A stretch of DNA of 52,566 bases from Brachionus koreanus (Eukaryota; Rotifera; Eurotatoria; Ploima; Brachionidae): positions 1,912,536 through 1,965,101 of the forward strand of contig PJRA01000401.1 in the NCBI GenBank assembly GCA_016987375.1. Reading direction: 5' to 3'. Numbering within the stretch: the stretch's first letter is position 1; every line of letters begins with the position of its first letter. Positions 1 to 11,840 of this stretch are shown in pieces. The translations under genes were made by a program, and so were the position numbers. The notes below the pieces were generated by a model. The model was not told where the DNA came from. It searched no databases and worked only from the letters and a program-made list of their open reading frames with translations.

Positions 1-111
1 TTGTTTAAAAAAAAAAAGATTAATGATATCAAAAACTTTTGACATTAAACGTAAAACTCGGATTTAAAAAAAATTAATCAATACATAAAAATAAAATCAA
101 GTAAGCCATTT

Positions 112-3100
112 TTAAGAGCACATAGATTTATAAATGCGCTCTAGATCCATTATATTCTGCTCAAGCGGAACTATTTCACGTCTATAGGTCTCAATTTTAT
201 CTTTGTTTATTTTATTTCTTTCCTCTAAGATCTCAATTTGATTTTCCAATATTCCCAATGCATCTATTTGTTTAACTACTTCTTCAAATTGAAGATTAAG
301 CTGGTTTATTGCTTCCAAGGACAAATTTTCCAGCGCTTAAAAAAATTTTCAAAATTAATAAATTTAAATAAATGAAGCTTACTTAAATCAGTATTGTTGA
401 TAGAATCTAATAAATGTTCTGAATTAGTAATTCTGTTTAGTAAATTTTGTGATCTATCAACTATATTTTCAGCTTTCTGCTGTACTTGGGCCAATTTGTT
501 GTCTAATTGATTGTATTTTGAAGTTGCTTGGGCCATTGCTTCATAATTGTCTTCATTTCCAGCAGCCAGGTCATTTGTAAAATCGGCCAAATTTCTAACT
601 TTAGTTTTAAAATCACCAGTTTTGTTTGCCGTCATCAGATCGTTTTTAGCGTTTTGAATGCTACTGTTGGCCAATTGAACAAAATTTTTGGTGTTTGACA
701 AATCCAGACTTATTTTTTCTATAGAAATTTCTAATTTATCATATAATTGATCTGAATCAGCAATGTTGGACTCAGTTTCACTGACCAAAATTTGTGCCTT
801 ATCTGCTCTTTCTTTATTATTGCTCAACACATTGTCGAAATTTTCTAAAGTTTCTAGCATTTTTTTTGCTTCATTGAAAACCTGGACAGTTGAATTGTAA
901 GCAGCATCTACTTTAGCTTTGGCCTTTTCGCTTCGCTCTAGTAAATGTTGAATATCTTCATTTTTTATTTGCGATGATTTTAGTCTTTCTTCAGCCTTTT
1001 GGATATTGATTTGAGCCGATTTGAAAAATTCGCCCAATCTAACATTTAGATTGCTTGATTCTGACTTAAGTTTTGAAACCTTGGAAATTGTCAAAATTTA
1101 GAAATGGAATTATTTGGAGAAGTAAATGAAGCCCCAGTAGCTCAGTCGGTTAGAGCGTCGTACTTATAAATACAGTGAAGCGATGCGAAGGTCGAGAGTT
1201 CGAGCCTCTCCTGGGGCAATTTTTTTCTACTAAAAAATTTTTTCAAAAAAATTCGAAGAAGGAATTTTATTAAAATTACAAATTTTTTGCCTTGAAAAAC
1301 AAATTTTTTCTTATTCTTAATTGATTTATCAAAAAAAAATTGAAAATTTTATCTTGTATAAAAAATTTTAAGCTTTTTAATAATAAAACTATGGGGAAAT
1401 TTATAGACAAGTAGAATTTTTGATCATTTTAAATTTGATCTTTTAGCTCAAAAATTTTGAACGCGCAACTTCATTGCATTGTATTTTTCACAGTCTTTTA
1501 ACTTTAAAGCTTTCAAATTTCAATTCTAAAAAACTGCAAATATGCAATGCAATGAAGTTGCGCGTTCAAAATTTTTGAGCTAAAAGATCAAATTTAAAAT
1601 TATCAAAAATTTTACTTTTCCAATTTATGGCATTTTCAAGTTTATTATCAAAATTAAATGACCATGCTCGCAGATTGTTATATTTTTTAATTTTTAAAGA
1701 AATTTAGAAAAAAAAATCATTTTTTCAGGTATGGTAAGGCATGTTAAACCATAGTCAAGTATTGGGCATGAAAATTGGAAATTTTTAAACCAAATCTTTG
1801 AAAAAATATCCCGAATTTACCATAAATATCAATATTTTAGCTTAAAAACTATATTTTCATCCATCAATATTTGAACTTAGTGCTTCGATTGAATTGAAAA
1901 AAAAAAATTAACTTCAAATTTCTTAAAAAATCGCATCTAAGAACAATAAAATATGTCAAAAAATATATTTTATCGCTTACTAAAAGAGACTGGGGAGTTT
2001 TAAATTTTTTTATGTAAGTTGTCCAAATAAAATTATATATCAATCGAAAGCGCTGAATTTCCACTAAATATATTTTTTTGATTAATATGCAGGTCTATCC
2101 GTTCTCTATCGAAAAACTCAAGAAATATTTTCAAGTTTTTTTTGTTTTATTAAATTACTTTACTTTATAAATATGGAAAGTTTTTTTTTCTCTTTGACAT
2201 TTTTTAATAAAAAAGCCCAAAAACCAAAAGAATTTATTCAAATTAGTGATCTAGTTCATTGATTAATTATTTCTTATATTATTTTAAAATCAAAAAGCTT
2301 TTATCGTTTAAAATCTTAAAAAATCCGTTCGATAAAAGATATTTCAATATTTTAGAAAATATAAACATGAAATCCATAAAATAAGTCTAAAATTATGCAT
2401 ATTGAATTTTATCTCTTTTTGGTCTTTGAGCCTTTTTTATTCAAATTTTTATTAAAAAATGTCAAAGAGAAAAAAAACTTGTTGTATACATTTTATCTTG
2501 TTTGGTCGTTTTTTTATGACTTATTTTATATTTTAAAAAAAGTAATATTTTTAATTATAAAAACTCATTTTATAATTGTTTGACTATGCTGGCCCAATCC
2601 AATTTAAGGAAAAAAAGTTGTTTTCTGAAAGAGAATTCAATCTTACATTGGAGAAAATAAAAAATCTAGCGATACTACCGAATTAAAGGGAGCCAAATAC
2701 AACCGGCTCTCAAAAAAATAAAAATTTTGAACTTTATAATTTTTCAATTTTCCAAGAATAATTGTCATCTTGAATTGATATTTTCTTCATCGGCACTCAC
2801 TTCTTCGACTTCTTTATCATCATTTTCTCCTGCTACTACAGTATCATTTTTGATGACGTCACAAATCAGAAAAAAATAGCTCTGTCTGTTTTTTAACAAA
2901 ATTTTTTTTTTGTATAAAATAAAAAAGTTTTAATGTAAAAACATTATATCTAGTACTTAAGATATATAAGCAGACAAAAATTAGATTTGGAGTAACTTTT
3001 AATAAATTAGAGGCCAGCAAATAAACTTAATCACAAATATATTTAATTTACTTGATCTCTAAAGTTTTGGTAGTCTTCTTCAGTAAGAGCATTGGTTTCG

Positions 3101-6100
3101 TACTCGGACTCATCTTGCTTAGAATTTTTTAAATTTTCATTCATTTCATTCAAGTATTTAATATCGTTATTCATTATGCTTGCGACACTTTGAGCTTCTT
3201 GTACCAACAATTGGGCAGTCTGTGCCAAAAAATTATAATCAGTTTCAGGTTCAGTCTGAATGTTGACAAATTTTTCCAACAAGTCCTGAATATCCTGAAT
3301 GGCTTTACCTGAACCATTAAGAAAATTCTGTGTTGTTTTTTTTAAGCTTTGAGCGAAATTTTCATGCTCTTGCGAAGCTACACGACTTGATCTGGCCAAT
3401 TCAGTCAACTTAGCATCATGTTCGCTACGGTTGGCCAACATTTCTCTCTTTTTGCCAATTATATTTTCAGTTTCAAGTTGTTGAAGTGAAATGGACCTCA
3501 AAGTCAATTGTAATTCGATACTATCTTGCAATTTTTTAATTTTATCCTTTAAATTTTCCCAAGAGACAACATTTTTCTCAAATAAATCATATGGTCTAAG
3601 CAAATTTTTAAATTCACCATTTATCTCGTCTAGGCTGGTCGCAAATTTGGTCAATGCTTCATCATATGAAGAGCCTAGATTGGATTTTTTGTAATAATTG
3701 TAGTGAAAATCGTTTAGTTTATTTTTTAGAATTTCTAAATTTTCTTGTAACTCTTTATTTTTGTTAGTTGAGTCTTCAGACATCGAGTCAGGTATAATTT
3801 GAGTGAGAGACTTCTCCAAAGCATAAATATTTTCTCTTAAATCAGTGACAGCTTTTTGAACCAAATTGTAACAGTCATCACAAGGTTGGCAACCAATACT
3901 AAAATTGAAAAAATTTTCTTGACACTGGTCACACTTGACACCAGCAATACTTGGTTTACAAGTGCATTTGCCAAGCTGATTGCATTGCAAGTTCTCGGAA
4001 CCAAATGGATCACAATCGCATTTTTTGCAGCCAAGGTCAGAAAAACCGTAGTGATAAGGCATACATTCATCGCATTTTAGACCCTGGACCCCAGGCCGGC
4101 ACTCGCACTTTCCGCTTGCTTGATCACAATTAAGGCTAAGCGAACCAAGCGGATTGCATTGGCACTCATGACATCCCTCACCAGACTCAATATTCCAAAA
4201 AGTATCTCTACATCTGTCGCATTGACGACCAACTACATTCGGTCTACATTTACACTGACCATTATCCAAATCGCATTCGTTGTTCTCACTTCCATTTTCA
4301 TTGCACTCACAAGCATGACATTTGAGATCACTAAGAGCATTACCCCAATAAAATGGCAAACACTTTTCACATTGATCCCCGGTTGTGTTATAAACACAGC
4401 GTAGACATTTTCCACTAGTATCACAATTTCCCACTGCGTTTTCGTCAATGTTAGAGTTACATGTGCATTTTTCACACACTAATTTATTAGTTGATCTTTC
4501 AAGCTCGTAGTATCCATCATCACATAAACCACACAAATTTCCTTTGGTTCCTGCAGGACATTTGAGACACACTACTTCGTTGGTCGAAGACTGATAGTTA
4601 TAAAATTCAACACATGGACCATCATTGGGACATGGACATTTTCTGCAGTCATTTGATGTTCCTTGTAAAGCGTTGCCATAGTAACCATCACGACATTTCT
4701 CGCAATTTTCTCCTGTTGTTTGGTGCATACATTCGCATTTGCCCGACCATTGATCACATGACACTGAATGATTGTTACACGAACACGGTACACATTTGAC
4801 AAACGAATCTCCAAATTGAATTTCGCGACGATATCCGGGAGAACAATTTTCGCAAAATTGTCCTGTGTGTCCTACTGGACATGAACACTGTTCGATCCAT
4901 TTGGCCTTGGTAAAATCAGTATTCTTGTCACCTTTTTGAGCTGATTGTAAAGTGAAGCTTTGCAAAAATGTATATCCGCCAGTGTTGGCTTTTAGGCGAA
5001 TGGATGTGATGTTAGATAATAAACGATGAAAATCTTTGTTGCTAAGAGATGGTCTCCAATTATCTGTTTCCTTAAGCTTAAATATGAATTCATGTTCAAC
5101 TGTTTCCAGAGGGTCTGCTGATTGAGGCTGAATATTTAACAATGCTGGATCGTATATTGTCTGATAAATTTGAAGATAGTTTTGTGAATTTTCGATTATT
5201 AAATCTTTACGTGACAAGCTTGATTTACCAATTTGAAATTTTAATTTTATTCTTATTTCTTGGTTATAGCTGAGACGCTGATTGCCAAGATACTGACCTT
5301 TAAATTAAATTGTAATTTAATAACTTTTTTTAAGAACTTAGCTCATTTAATTTTTAACTAATTTTATTAGATTTATATAATTTTTATAATTTAATTATGT
5401 GAATTTTGTGAGCTTAATTTTGTGAAGATTAAAATAGTCTTCAAAGTGTTTTTGAGGGTCGAAAATGGCTTTAATAATTTTTTTTGTTTTTTTTTTCATA
5501 TTTTTGAAACGCTCAGTCGGCTCAGTCGGGTGTTACAATATCATTTATCTTTGATTCCTTAATTTAACTTTATCTTTTTATAAATTGGTTTTTTATCAAA
5601 TTCACAAATTTTAGCCAAACTGTACTTATATAATTCAAATACAACTAAAAAAAAATTTGTCACATTTTTCATGCTTAAAATATTTTTTGCTATGAAATAG
5701 AAAATCATTAAAATTTCAATTGATTATTGATTTGATTTTCTTTAGAAAAAAAGAGAGAGTTAAATTTTCATTTTTATATATAAATTTTAAATGAGTCAAT
5801 TTTTGTTTATCAAAAAGGAAGAATTTTTATTTTATTTGTATTTAAATACCATTAGGCTAAATTCTAAAAAGAACTTAGAAAGTTTTAGTAAATTCTGTCC
5901 TTTTTAAAAATTTGAATCGTTTAAAAGTTACATCAGCAGCTCGAAAATTTTACTTATATCTACCCTAAATGCTGAAATTGTAGCAAAAAAATGAACTTAA
6001 TATCTTAAATAATAACTTAATTAATAACTTAAATAATATATTCTAAATTAATTTTTAAATAATTTGACAATTTTTTTATATAAATTTCTTTATTTACCAG

Positions 6101-8414
6101 GAGCATTGAACCATACATCTTTGTGATTAGTGTTAACAAAAATGCCTCTATTAATTTCGTCGGATCCAACAAATACTGAGCTGCCATTAGAATCTAAAGC
6201 AGTCCAACTATTTAGATTGTCTAGTTCATATTTTGACTCAATTGAATGCGGAGAATAGTTGTTGGCTCTTACACAGTCAGAAGAATGTCCGAAACAGAAA
6301 CAAGGCAAGCATCCATTGGTTAAGTTTGCATCTTTACCAAAGAAACCAGGCTTGCATCTAAAAAAAATCTAATAGATTTTGAATACTTGAATTTTTCTAA
6401 ACATTACTTATCACAATTTTGACCTTCGACATTTTGCTTGCATCTACATTTACCATCGCGTGGATCACAGACTGGCGGTGAATCGAAACTACCAGCTGGA
6501 TCACACATACACATTTTGCATCCATTTTCATTCAAATCGTAATGATTAGGTGCACATCTATCACATTTGTCTCCAATTACCCCTGGTTTGCATGTACATT
6601 GACCATCTGGATTGCACTGCAAACTTACTGAACCTTCCGGATGGCACTGGCAATCTATACATTCGTTGTCATGTTGACGTCTATAGAAGCCAAATTTGCA
6701 ATTTTCACAATGAGCACCATCTGTATTTTGTCTACAATCGTAGCATTGACCACCGTGTCCTGTCAGCTCGTATAATGTTTCATTAAAGAAACATTTATCA
6801 GAAAGACCACTACAGTTACACGCTAAAAAATAATTGTTTTTTATAAATAATCAAAATCAGTTTCAAAATGTTTTTCCCGAGCTAAAGATTTTTTTAATGA
6901 ATAAAAAACTTAAAAATATTTAAAAAATTTATATTAACAAAATTAAGGATTAATGAGTGAAAAAATTTAAAAAAAATAGTTGCAACAAATGAATGAAAAT
7001 GAAAAATAGAATAAGATAAAATTAAATTTTTATCTTTTTTTTGACATCTCATCTGATGCTCTAATAATTATTATTTTCTTTTTTTTACTATTTAATTTAA
7101 TTTAAACATTAAAAAATTGATTCTTATTACGTAAGGTCATTTACTTAAAATTCAACTTAAAATACACTAAAAATTTAAAAATTTCTTAAAATTAATTTTG
7201 AGTTCTAGTTATCTTTTACTAAATAAACTCACGGATTTTCATAAATTAATAAAAAAAAACTATTAAAAATGTCAAATGTCTAAATTGCTTTTGATTTAAA
7301 CAAATTTTAGCCCGGAGAAATTTTTGATAATGATTTAAAATAATTTTATACTTACGAACACATTCATTGCCTTCAAGTAAAGTGGCCGGCGACCATGGTT
7401 TATCATTATAAAAAGGCAAACATTTCTCACAGTCAACACCATCAGTATTGTGCTTACAATCGCATTTGTACTTTTCTTCAAAGTCCTGATCTTGATAAGT
7501 ATAACAGCTGTCTGCATGACCATTACATTTGCATCTAAATTTTATCTAATTTTTATCACATAAAAAATTTTATTACGTTCAATTTACCTTCCACCAACTG
7601 ATATATCCGAAATAGCATAATAGTAAGATCTAAGAACTTTTGGATCACCAAATAATTCATCACCAAATGTATTGAGTCTATTCAAAGTTATTCTAATTGC
7701 TGTAGCACTGACCCATTCTTTTAGTTCTTGATTATTTTCGAAGTTATAGGCATTGGGTCTTCCTTCGAGTGTACTAAAAGCAACTGAGCCACCGCTTAGT
7801 GGAGCTATGTCACTAAACTCGTCAGTACATGCGGCAGTTGTTTCATTATCACGTGTAAATATTCCACGATTTGGTCTCCCATAAGTGTATTCACAATTTG
7901 AACTATAGAATTGAAAGGGAACCCAATCGGATGAATCATTAGTTTTTTTGTATATGGCAAAACTCTCTGGTCTAGGCGAATGAAACTTGACTTGAATGTA
8001 GGTAATGTCGAATGATTTTCCCAAATGTAAAGTTAAGTTGATTGAATTGGGATATTGTACATCGAATTCCATGGTATCGGACTGCCACCAGGTCAGATCT
8101 TCGGCCAAATTTTTGTCTGTAAGATACTCGGGGGGATGTGACTTTTCTCTGCGACGGTTATCGCAAATGTCGCATCGCTCGGACTGACGGTCCGAATAGT
8201 CGAACCAACTGGTTCCGTGAATGTTTGTCTGAACACAAAATTCGCTTGGAACTTCGCCACATGTGTTTGTCACCTCTACTGGCCGATTAAAGACTGCGTT
8301 TATAAATTCCGGAAAGCAGCGAACCGGATTGTTACTCTGGTCATAGCAGCTTTCTTGTCCTCTCACTTTAAATATATTTAATAAAAGAATAAATGTTAAA
8401 CAATTAAATAACAT
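112..8414 (-). CDS. LAMC1: Laminin subunit gamma (complete, 7 exons)
   Basis: Basement-membrane laminin gamma chain, secreted and assembled with alpha and beta chains. Exons on the minus strand: 8414-7588, 7534-7356, 6822-6408, 6357-6098, 5297-3052, 1079-383 and 335-112. All junctions are GT-AG and the sum is 4848 nt, 1615 residues plus stop, close to the usual gamma length. Order: signal peptide (about 1-19), laminin N-terminal domain (about 22-276), LE repeats, a laminin IV domain interrupting one LE repeat (exons 4-5, with FNAPG joined to [12 protein letters not shown]), further LE repeats to about residue 1030, then about 580 residues of coiled coil. The C-terminus ends SMCS, so the Cys third from the end that links gamma to beta is kept. 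The nidogen-binding motif [10 protein letters not shown] is present. Gamma rather than beta is indicated by the single internal L4 domain, the [20 protein letters not shown] start and the nidogen motif. A putative 3' splice site lies 21 nt before the ATG. Confidence 0.96.
1131..1218 (+). tRNA. tRNA-Ile(UAU) with a 14-nt intron
   Basis: The cloverleaf folds fully: acceptor stem 1131-1137 with 1211-1217, discriminator A1218, D arm 1140-1156, anticodon stem 1158-1162 with 1184-1188, and T arm 1194-1210. The anticodon is TAT at 1165-1167. The canonical intron lies after base 37, at 1169-1182. Internal promoters are an A box at 1138-1149 (TAGCTCAGTCGG) and a B box around 1197-1207. A run of seven T at 1220-1226 terminates Pol III transcription. 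Introns are usual for animal tRNA-Ile(UAU). The gene sits inside laminin intron 5 in the opposite orientation. Confidence 0.95.
1220..1226 (+). terminator. Pol III T-run terminator of tRNA-Ile
   Basis: Seven consecutive T begin two bases after the tRNA discriminator base, a standard RNA polymerase III stop. Confidence 0.8.
1409..1617. repeat. Long hairpin / foldback element in laminin intron 5
   Basis: Left arm 1409-1481 and right arm 1545-1617 are 73-nt inverted copies with two visible mismatches, separated by a 63-nt loop. The inner part of each arm contains the relatively GC-rich GAACGCGCAACTTCATTGC and its complement. No open frame and no obvious target duplication were found. It is probably a foldback MITE. 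In the laminin pre-mRNA it would form a strong intronic hairpin. Confidence 0.85.
2765..2890 (-). pseudogene. Coding-like fragment in laminin intron 5, origin unknown
   Basis: The minus strand carries an open stretch ending in TGA at 2767-2765. Its translation includes [16 protein letters not shown] and [10 protein letters not shown]. The acidic, non-AT-biased composition looks like a real protein tail, but no start codon or partner exon is visible. It includes a perfect TGACGTCA palindrome at 2853-2860. It could be a transposon relic or an alternative exon; I do not recognise the family. Confidence 0.25.
4423..4452 (-). other. Nidogen-binding loop of laminin gamma
   Basis: This stretch encodes [10 protein letters not shown] (about residues 843-852) inside an LE module. 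Vertebrate laminin gamma-1 binds nidogen through NIDPNAVGNC. The Asp, Asn and Val known to matter are all conserved, with only Pro changed to Glu. Nidogen recruitment is therefore likely retained, as inferred from the family. Confidence 0.85.
5298..6097. other. Laminin intron 4, nothing recognised
   Basis: This is an 800-nt AT-rich intron between the two halves of the laminin IV domain. No open frame, repeat or RNA gene was recognised. Confidence 0.6.
6823..7355. other. Laminin intron 2, nothing recognised
   Basis: AT-rich intron separating the first two LE repeats. No further feature was seen. Confidence 0.6.
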
Positions 8415-8435
8415 TTTCTAATTTCATTTAGATAT

Positions 8436-9940
8436 CTAAAATAAAATAGTTGTCTCAAATATTTTTATTAAAATAGAAATAACAAAAAAAATAAAATAGA
8501 AAAGATCATTAAATGTCCATCAAGATCCGGGTTAAAAGCACAGACTCTAAAATCGTCCAAGCGATTAGTAATTAAACACTTTTTAAGACGTCAAATATAA
8601 AAAATGAGAGAATTATTTTATTATTTTTTTTAATACTATCTAAACTATTCTTGAAAAAATAATAGTTTTTTTTTTGTGCAAAAATATCTCTGAAATTAAT
8701 TTGAAATTTATATAATCTTATCTTTTTTTTTTCAAAGGTGTTAAATGGAATTTTTCGCATGAATAGAAAAAGTTGTGAAAATAAGCATTTTTGCTCACAC
8801 TGAATATAAGCACGCTAATTAGTTGCTGATATTCAATTTCAAAATTTAATAGTAAAGCTTTGAAAAAAAATATTTCAGGGTTCATTGACTAAAGCTATAT
8901 GAGAACATATAAATTTAAATTGCAGTCGATAAATGGTAATATTTTAATTTTAGCTATTTTGTTTAGGTTTCTAAAAAAGATAAGATACGATTGATAAGAT
9001 AAAGTGGTGTTGTATTTTTTATTTTTTTATAGTATACTTTAACTCGCCATATCGTAAAATTCAAACACATGGATAAGGTTTGTGGTCGAGCTTGATTTCG
9101 AATGATTTATGCCAAAGATCTGTTTACGATACTTTGATCAATTGAGCATACTATGATAAATGCGCAATATGATCGTTTCTCAAGCAAATAAATTTAAATT
9201 TAGGTCGTCTTTATCTCAAAATTAACTCTAAACTAAAATACAAAAATTTTACTTTTTTTTTTTCTATTCAAATTTTGATAAAAATTCAGAAAATAAATTT
9301 TCTTAAAGATAGGAAATTTAGAAAAAGCAACAATTTCTTTTCAGCTCAGTTCAGAAACTGTTCAGCTTATTTGACAATTTTTTAAATGCTTTATAGTCAA
9401 TCTAATGAGTCTATTTTTTTTTAATGAATAAAATTTTTGAAACCAATTAAAGCAGAATTTAGAAAAATAACTAAATACTGCTTAAGCCGACATTAAAAAT
9501 TTAATTGAAAATCTTAAATAAAGATGAAATTAAATTATTCCATAAAAAAATAAATGTAATTTTTTACTTTGATATTTTATTAAATTCAAAATTTCTATTC
9601 AATTTAAAAAAAAAGTTTTCTACATTTAAGCTTTAAATGTGTCTAAAATATTAAAATAGCTTATAATTTTAAAAAATTAAGGTTTAAAAAATTTTATTTA
9701 AAATTGCCCTATTTGACTTTATTTTCCATAAAACTAACAGGATTGAATGCTCTTCAAAATATTTATAATTTTTTTAGGTTATTTGATTCTAAAAAATTTT
9801 TTTAATAAATTGAAGTTATGAAATTTCGGTACGTCATAATTTGACAAAAGACCTAAAAGCAACAGCAGTAACTCATGAAATCCCAAGCTAAGTACTTGCC
9901 AAGTGTCAAATGACCTTTATACATCATAATCGGCGATATC
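8436..9940. other. Upstream region of laminin gene, no gene seen
   Basis: AT-rich sequence with stop codons in all frames. It must contain the laminin promoter, but no motif was recognised. An AG at 8437-8436 (minus strand) after a T-rich tract is a plausible 3' splice site for a 5'UTR intron or a spliced leader. Confidence 0.5.
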
Positions 9941-9949
9941 TCGTCAGCT

Positions 9950-10340
9950 TATTTTGATTAAAAAAGCTAAAAGATATTGCCGAATTGTTTCCCATCATTT
10001 GACAGATTTTGATATTAACGACGCATAGAAGTTTGTAAGATAAAACTCAAAAAATCCTCAACAGATTTTCAGACGGATCATTCCTTGTTATGAGAAGTGG
10101 ATCTGTTTTCGAAATTATGATAACAAACAATGGTTAGACTCATTTGAACCAGCTTAGCAAGTCGTGAATAGAGGACGCTTTGACAAAAAGGTGATGCTAT
10201 GTGTTTGGTGAAATTCCAACGAGAAATACAGTTTGAACTGGTTACAGACAATCTTGTTTTAAAAGCAGAATATAGAATAATATTCTTTTATGGTCCAACG
10301 AAAGCTTGGTTTGTATGTTTGCTCAATGGCTCATTTTTTA
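9950..10340 (+). pseudogene. Mariner-family transposase fossil
   Basis: Conceptual plus-strand translation of 10073-10245 reads through two stops as IFRRIIPCYEKWICF, NKQWLDSFEPA, and RGRFDKKVMLCVW followed by a stop and NSNEKYSLNW. This aligns with the mariner signature DEKW, WL.PGQPA, and K.MLCVWWN. Just upstream, PHHLTDFDIN corresponds to PHELT in mariner. The first catalytic Asp is replaced (YEKW), and stops plus a frameshift before PHHLTD show that the copy is dead. Terminal repeats were not located. An open frame on the opposite strand at 10361-10570 is considered spurious. Confidence 0.8.
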
Positions 10341-11804
10341 AGAGGACAGCATTTTACTAATCAGGGCAAGTTATAAAGGGTTGTCGTAATTTTTTTGGCT
10401 CCAAAAGCCATGAATAGTACAAGAGAATAGTCGAATGATAGATGATGGCTAAAGACTATAGAGCATAATGGTTTATATTTTGAGATATTGATATGCTTGC
10501 TAATGTTCAGAGTATTGTCAATTGATTTTTTTTTTGAGAATAAGATAGCTTTCGTAAGAAACAAGAACATTGAAAATGAGAAGAAAGAGAGTTGATATGT
10601 TTCAGCTATTTGAAATTCTCCATAAGATTAAATCGGTCGACTTGATGAGAACAACCACTTTTAATGTCAGCTCTGCGACGTGCGGATTTCACATATGCAG
10701 TAACAAGTAAGCTAAACTTCATCTAACTTCAGGTAAACTCTTTAACAGTTTAAAAAAGGAAAAATTAAATTCTAAAAAAGTGTAAAATTTTAAATGAACT
10801 AAAAAAACGATAAAAAAATATTAACATATTAATTTTATTATTTAAAAAATTATAAAAGACTGTTAAAGTGTGTCTAACACAATCGTTGCCAAGTAAATTT
10901 TTCATCAAGATTTTTAAATTTGATCATAAATTGGTGTCCTCTCAAAGAATTAATTCGGAGATTAATTTTATTCGACATGAAATAAAATAGAATGAAATAT
11001 TTTATTTTAGCTAAATTATATTTCAAATTATATTTTATTTACAAAAAAGAATTATATTAGTACTGATTTATGATGGGTCAAATAACAAGATAAAATTTTA
11101 AAATCTCATTTTTAATGGGTTTTCTGAAATAAACGTATGTTTAATCAAATAATTGAGGGCCGTTTTCAACTGGGTAATTGTGGTGTATACGATAAAATCA
11201 ATCCATTAACCTCTATGCTAGATTGGAACCGTTGCTCAAAAAGGTACTGGAAAAGGAGATGAGTACCTCTCCATCATCAGCTAGGACAGAAAAGAAACAA
11301 TTATTATAATTAATACATTGACACCTATGAACCCATTTATCTGCTCGTTAAACTCTCTTTTTTTTTCTTTTTTATAGCAGCTTTTTCATTTTTAAATAGA
11401 AAAAATTTTATAATCAAAATTTAAAATAATAATAAATTTTTTGTCAAAATTTCATTTTAAAGTCAAATTCATATTCAGGGTACTAGCTAAAGATAAGAGA
11501 CTACTTTTTTAATTTTTGGTTAAATAAGCATTGATTTGATAAAAAAGAATTAAATGAACAACTCTAGATTATGTTTCAACATCAGAAATTGAAATAACAA
11601 AGTTATTTTGGTAACATTGTTGTTAAAAATGTTTCTGTAGTTGCTATTGCTGATTTATTCTTCATTTGCATTAGCACTTCTATTTTAAATATAGCTTTTT
11701 TTAAATAAAAATCTCAAAATTGTTTTATTACTAAACATAAGATTATTTTTGTATATGTTTTGAAATTTGATTATAAAAACTATAAAAATATGCTTTTAAA
11801 CATT
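10341..11804. other. Intergenic, no gene recognised
   Basis: AT-rich sequence between the mariner relic and the SPATA17 3' end. Some less AT-biased patches (10.6-10.7 kb, 11.15-11.3 kb) may be further transposon debris, but nothing could be identified. Confidence 0.5.
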
Positions 11805-11810
11805 TTTATT
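11805..11810 (-). terminator. AATAAA poly(A) signal of SPATA17
   Basis: AATAAA on the minus strand, 31 nt after the SPATA17 stop codon. Confidence 0.6.
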
Positions 11811-11840
11811 GGTAAGAAGTTGACCTAAGCTGTTTTCTAT

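Noticed and set aside
2640..2720. Terminator-like hairpin (GGGAGCC...GGCTCTC)
   Set aside because: A five-base stem in an animal intron, with no evidence of function.
3837..4814. Several open frames on both strands overlapping the laminin LE repeats
   Set aside because: They are shadows of the Cys-rich laminin exon 5, whose frame matches the family throughout.
10361..10570. Minus-strand 69-codon frame
   Set aside because: Antisense to the degraded mariner region, with no recognisable motif.
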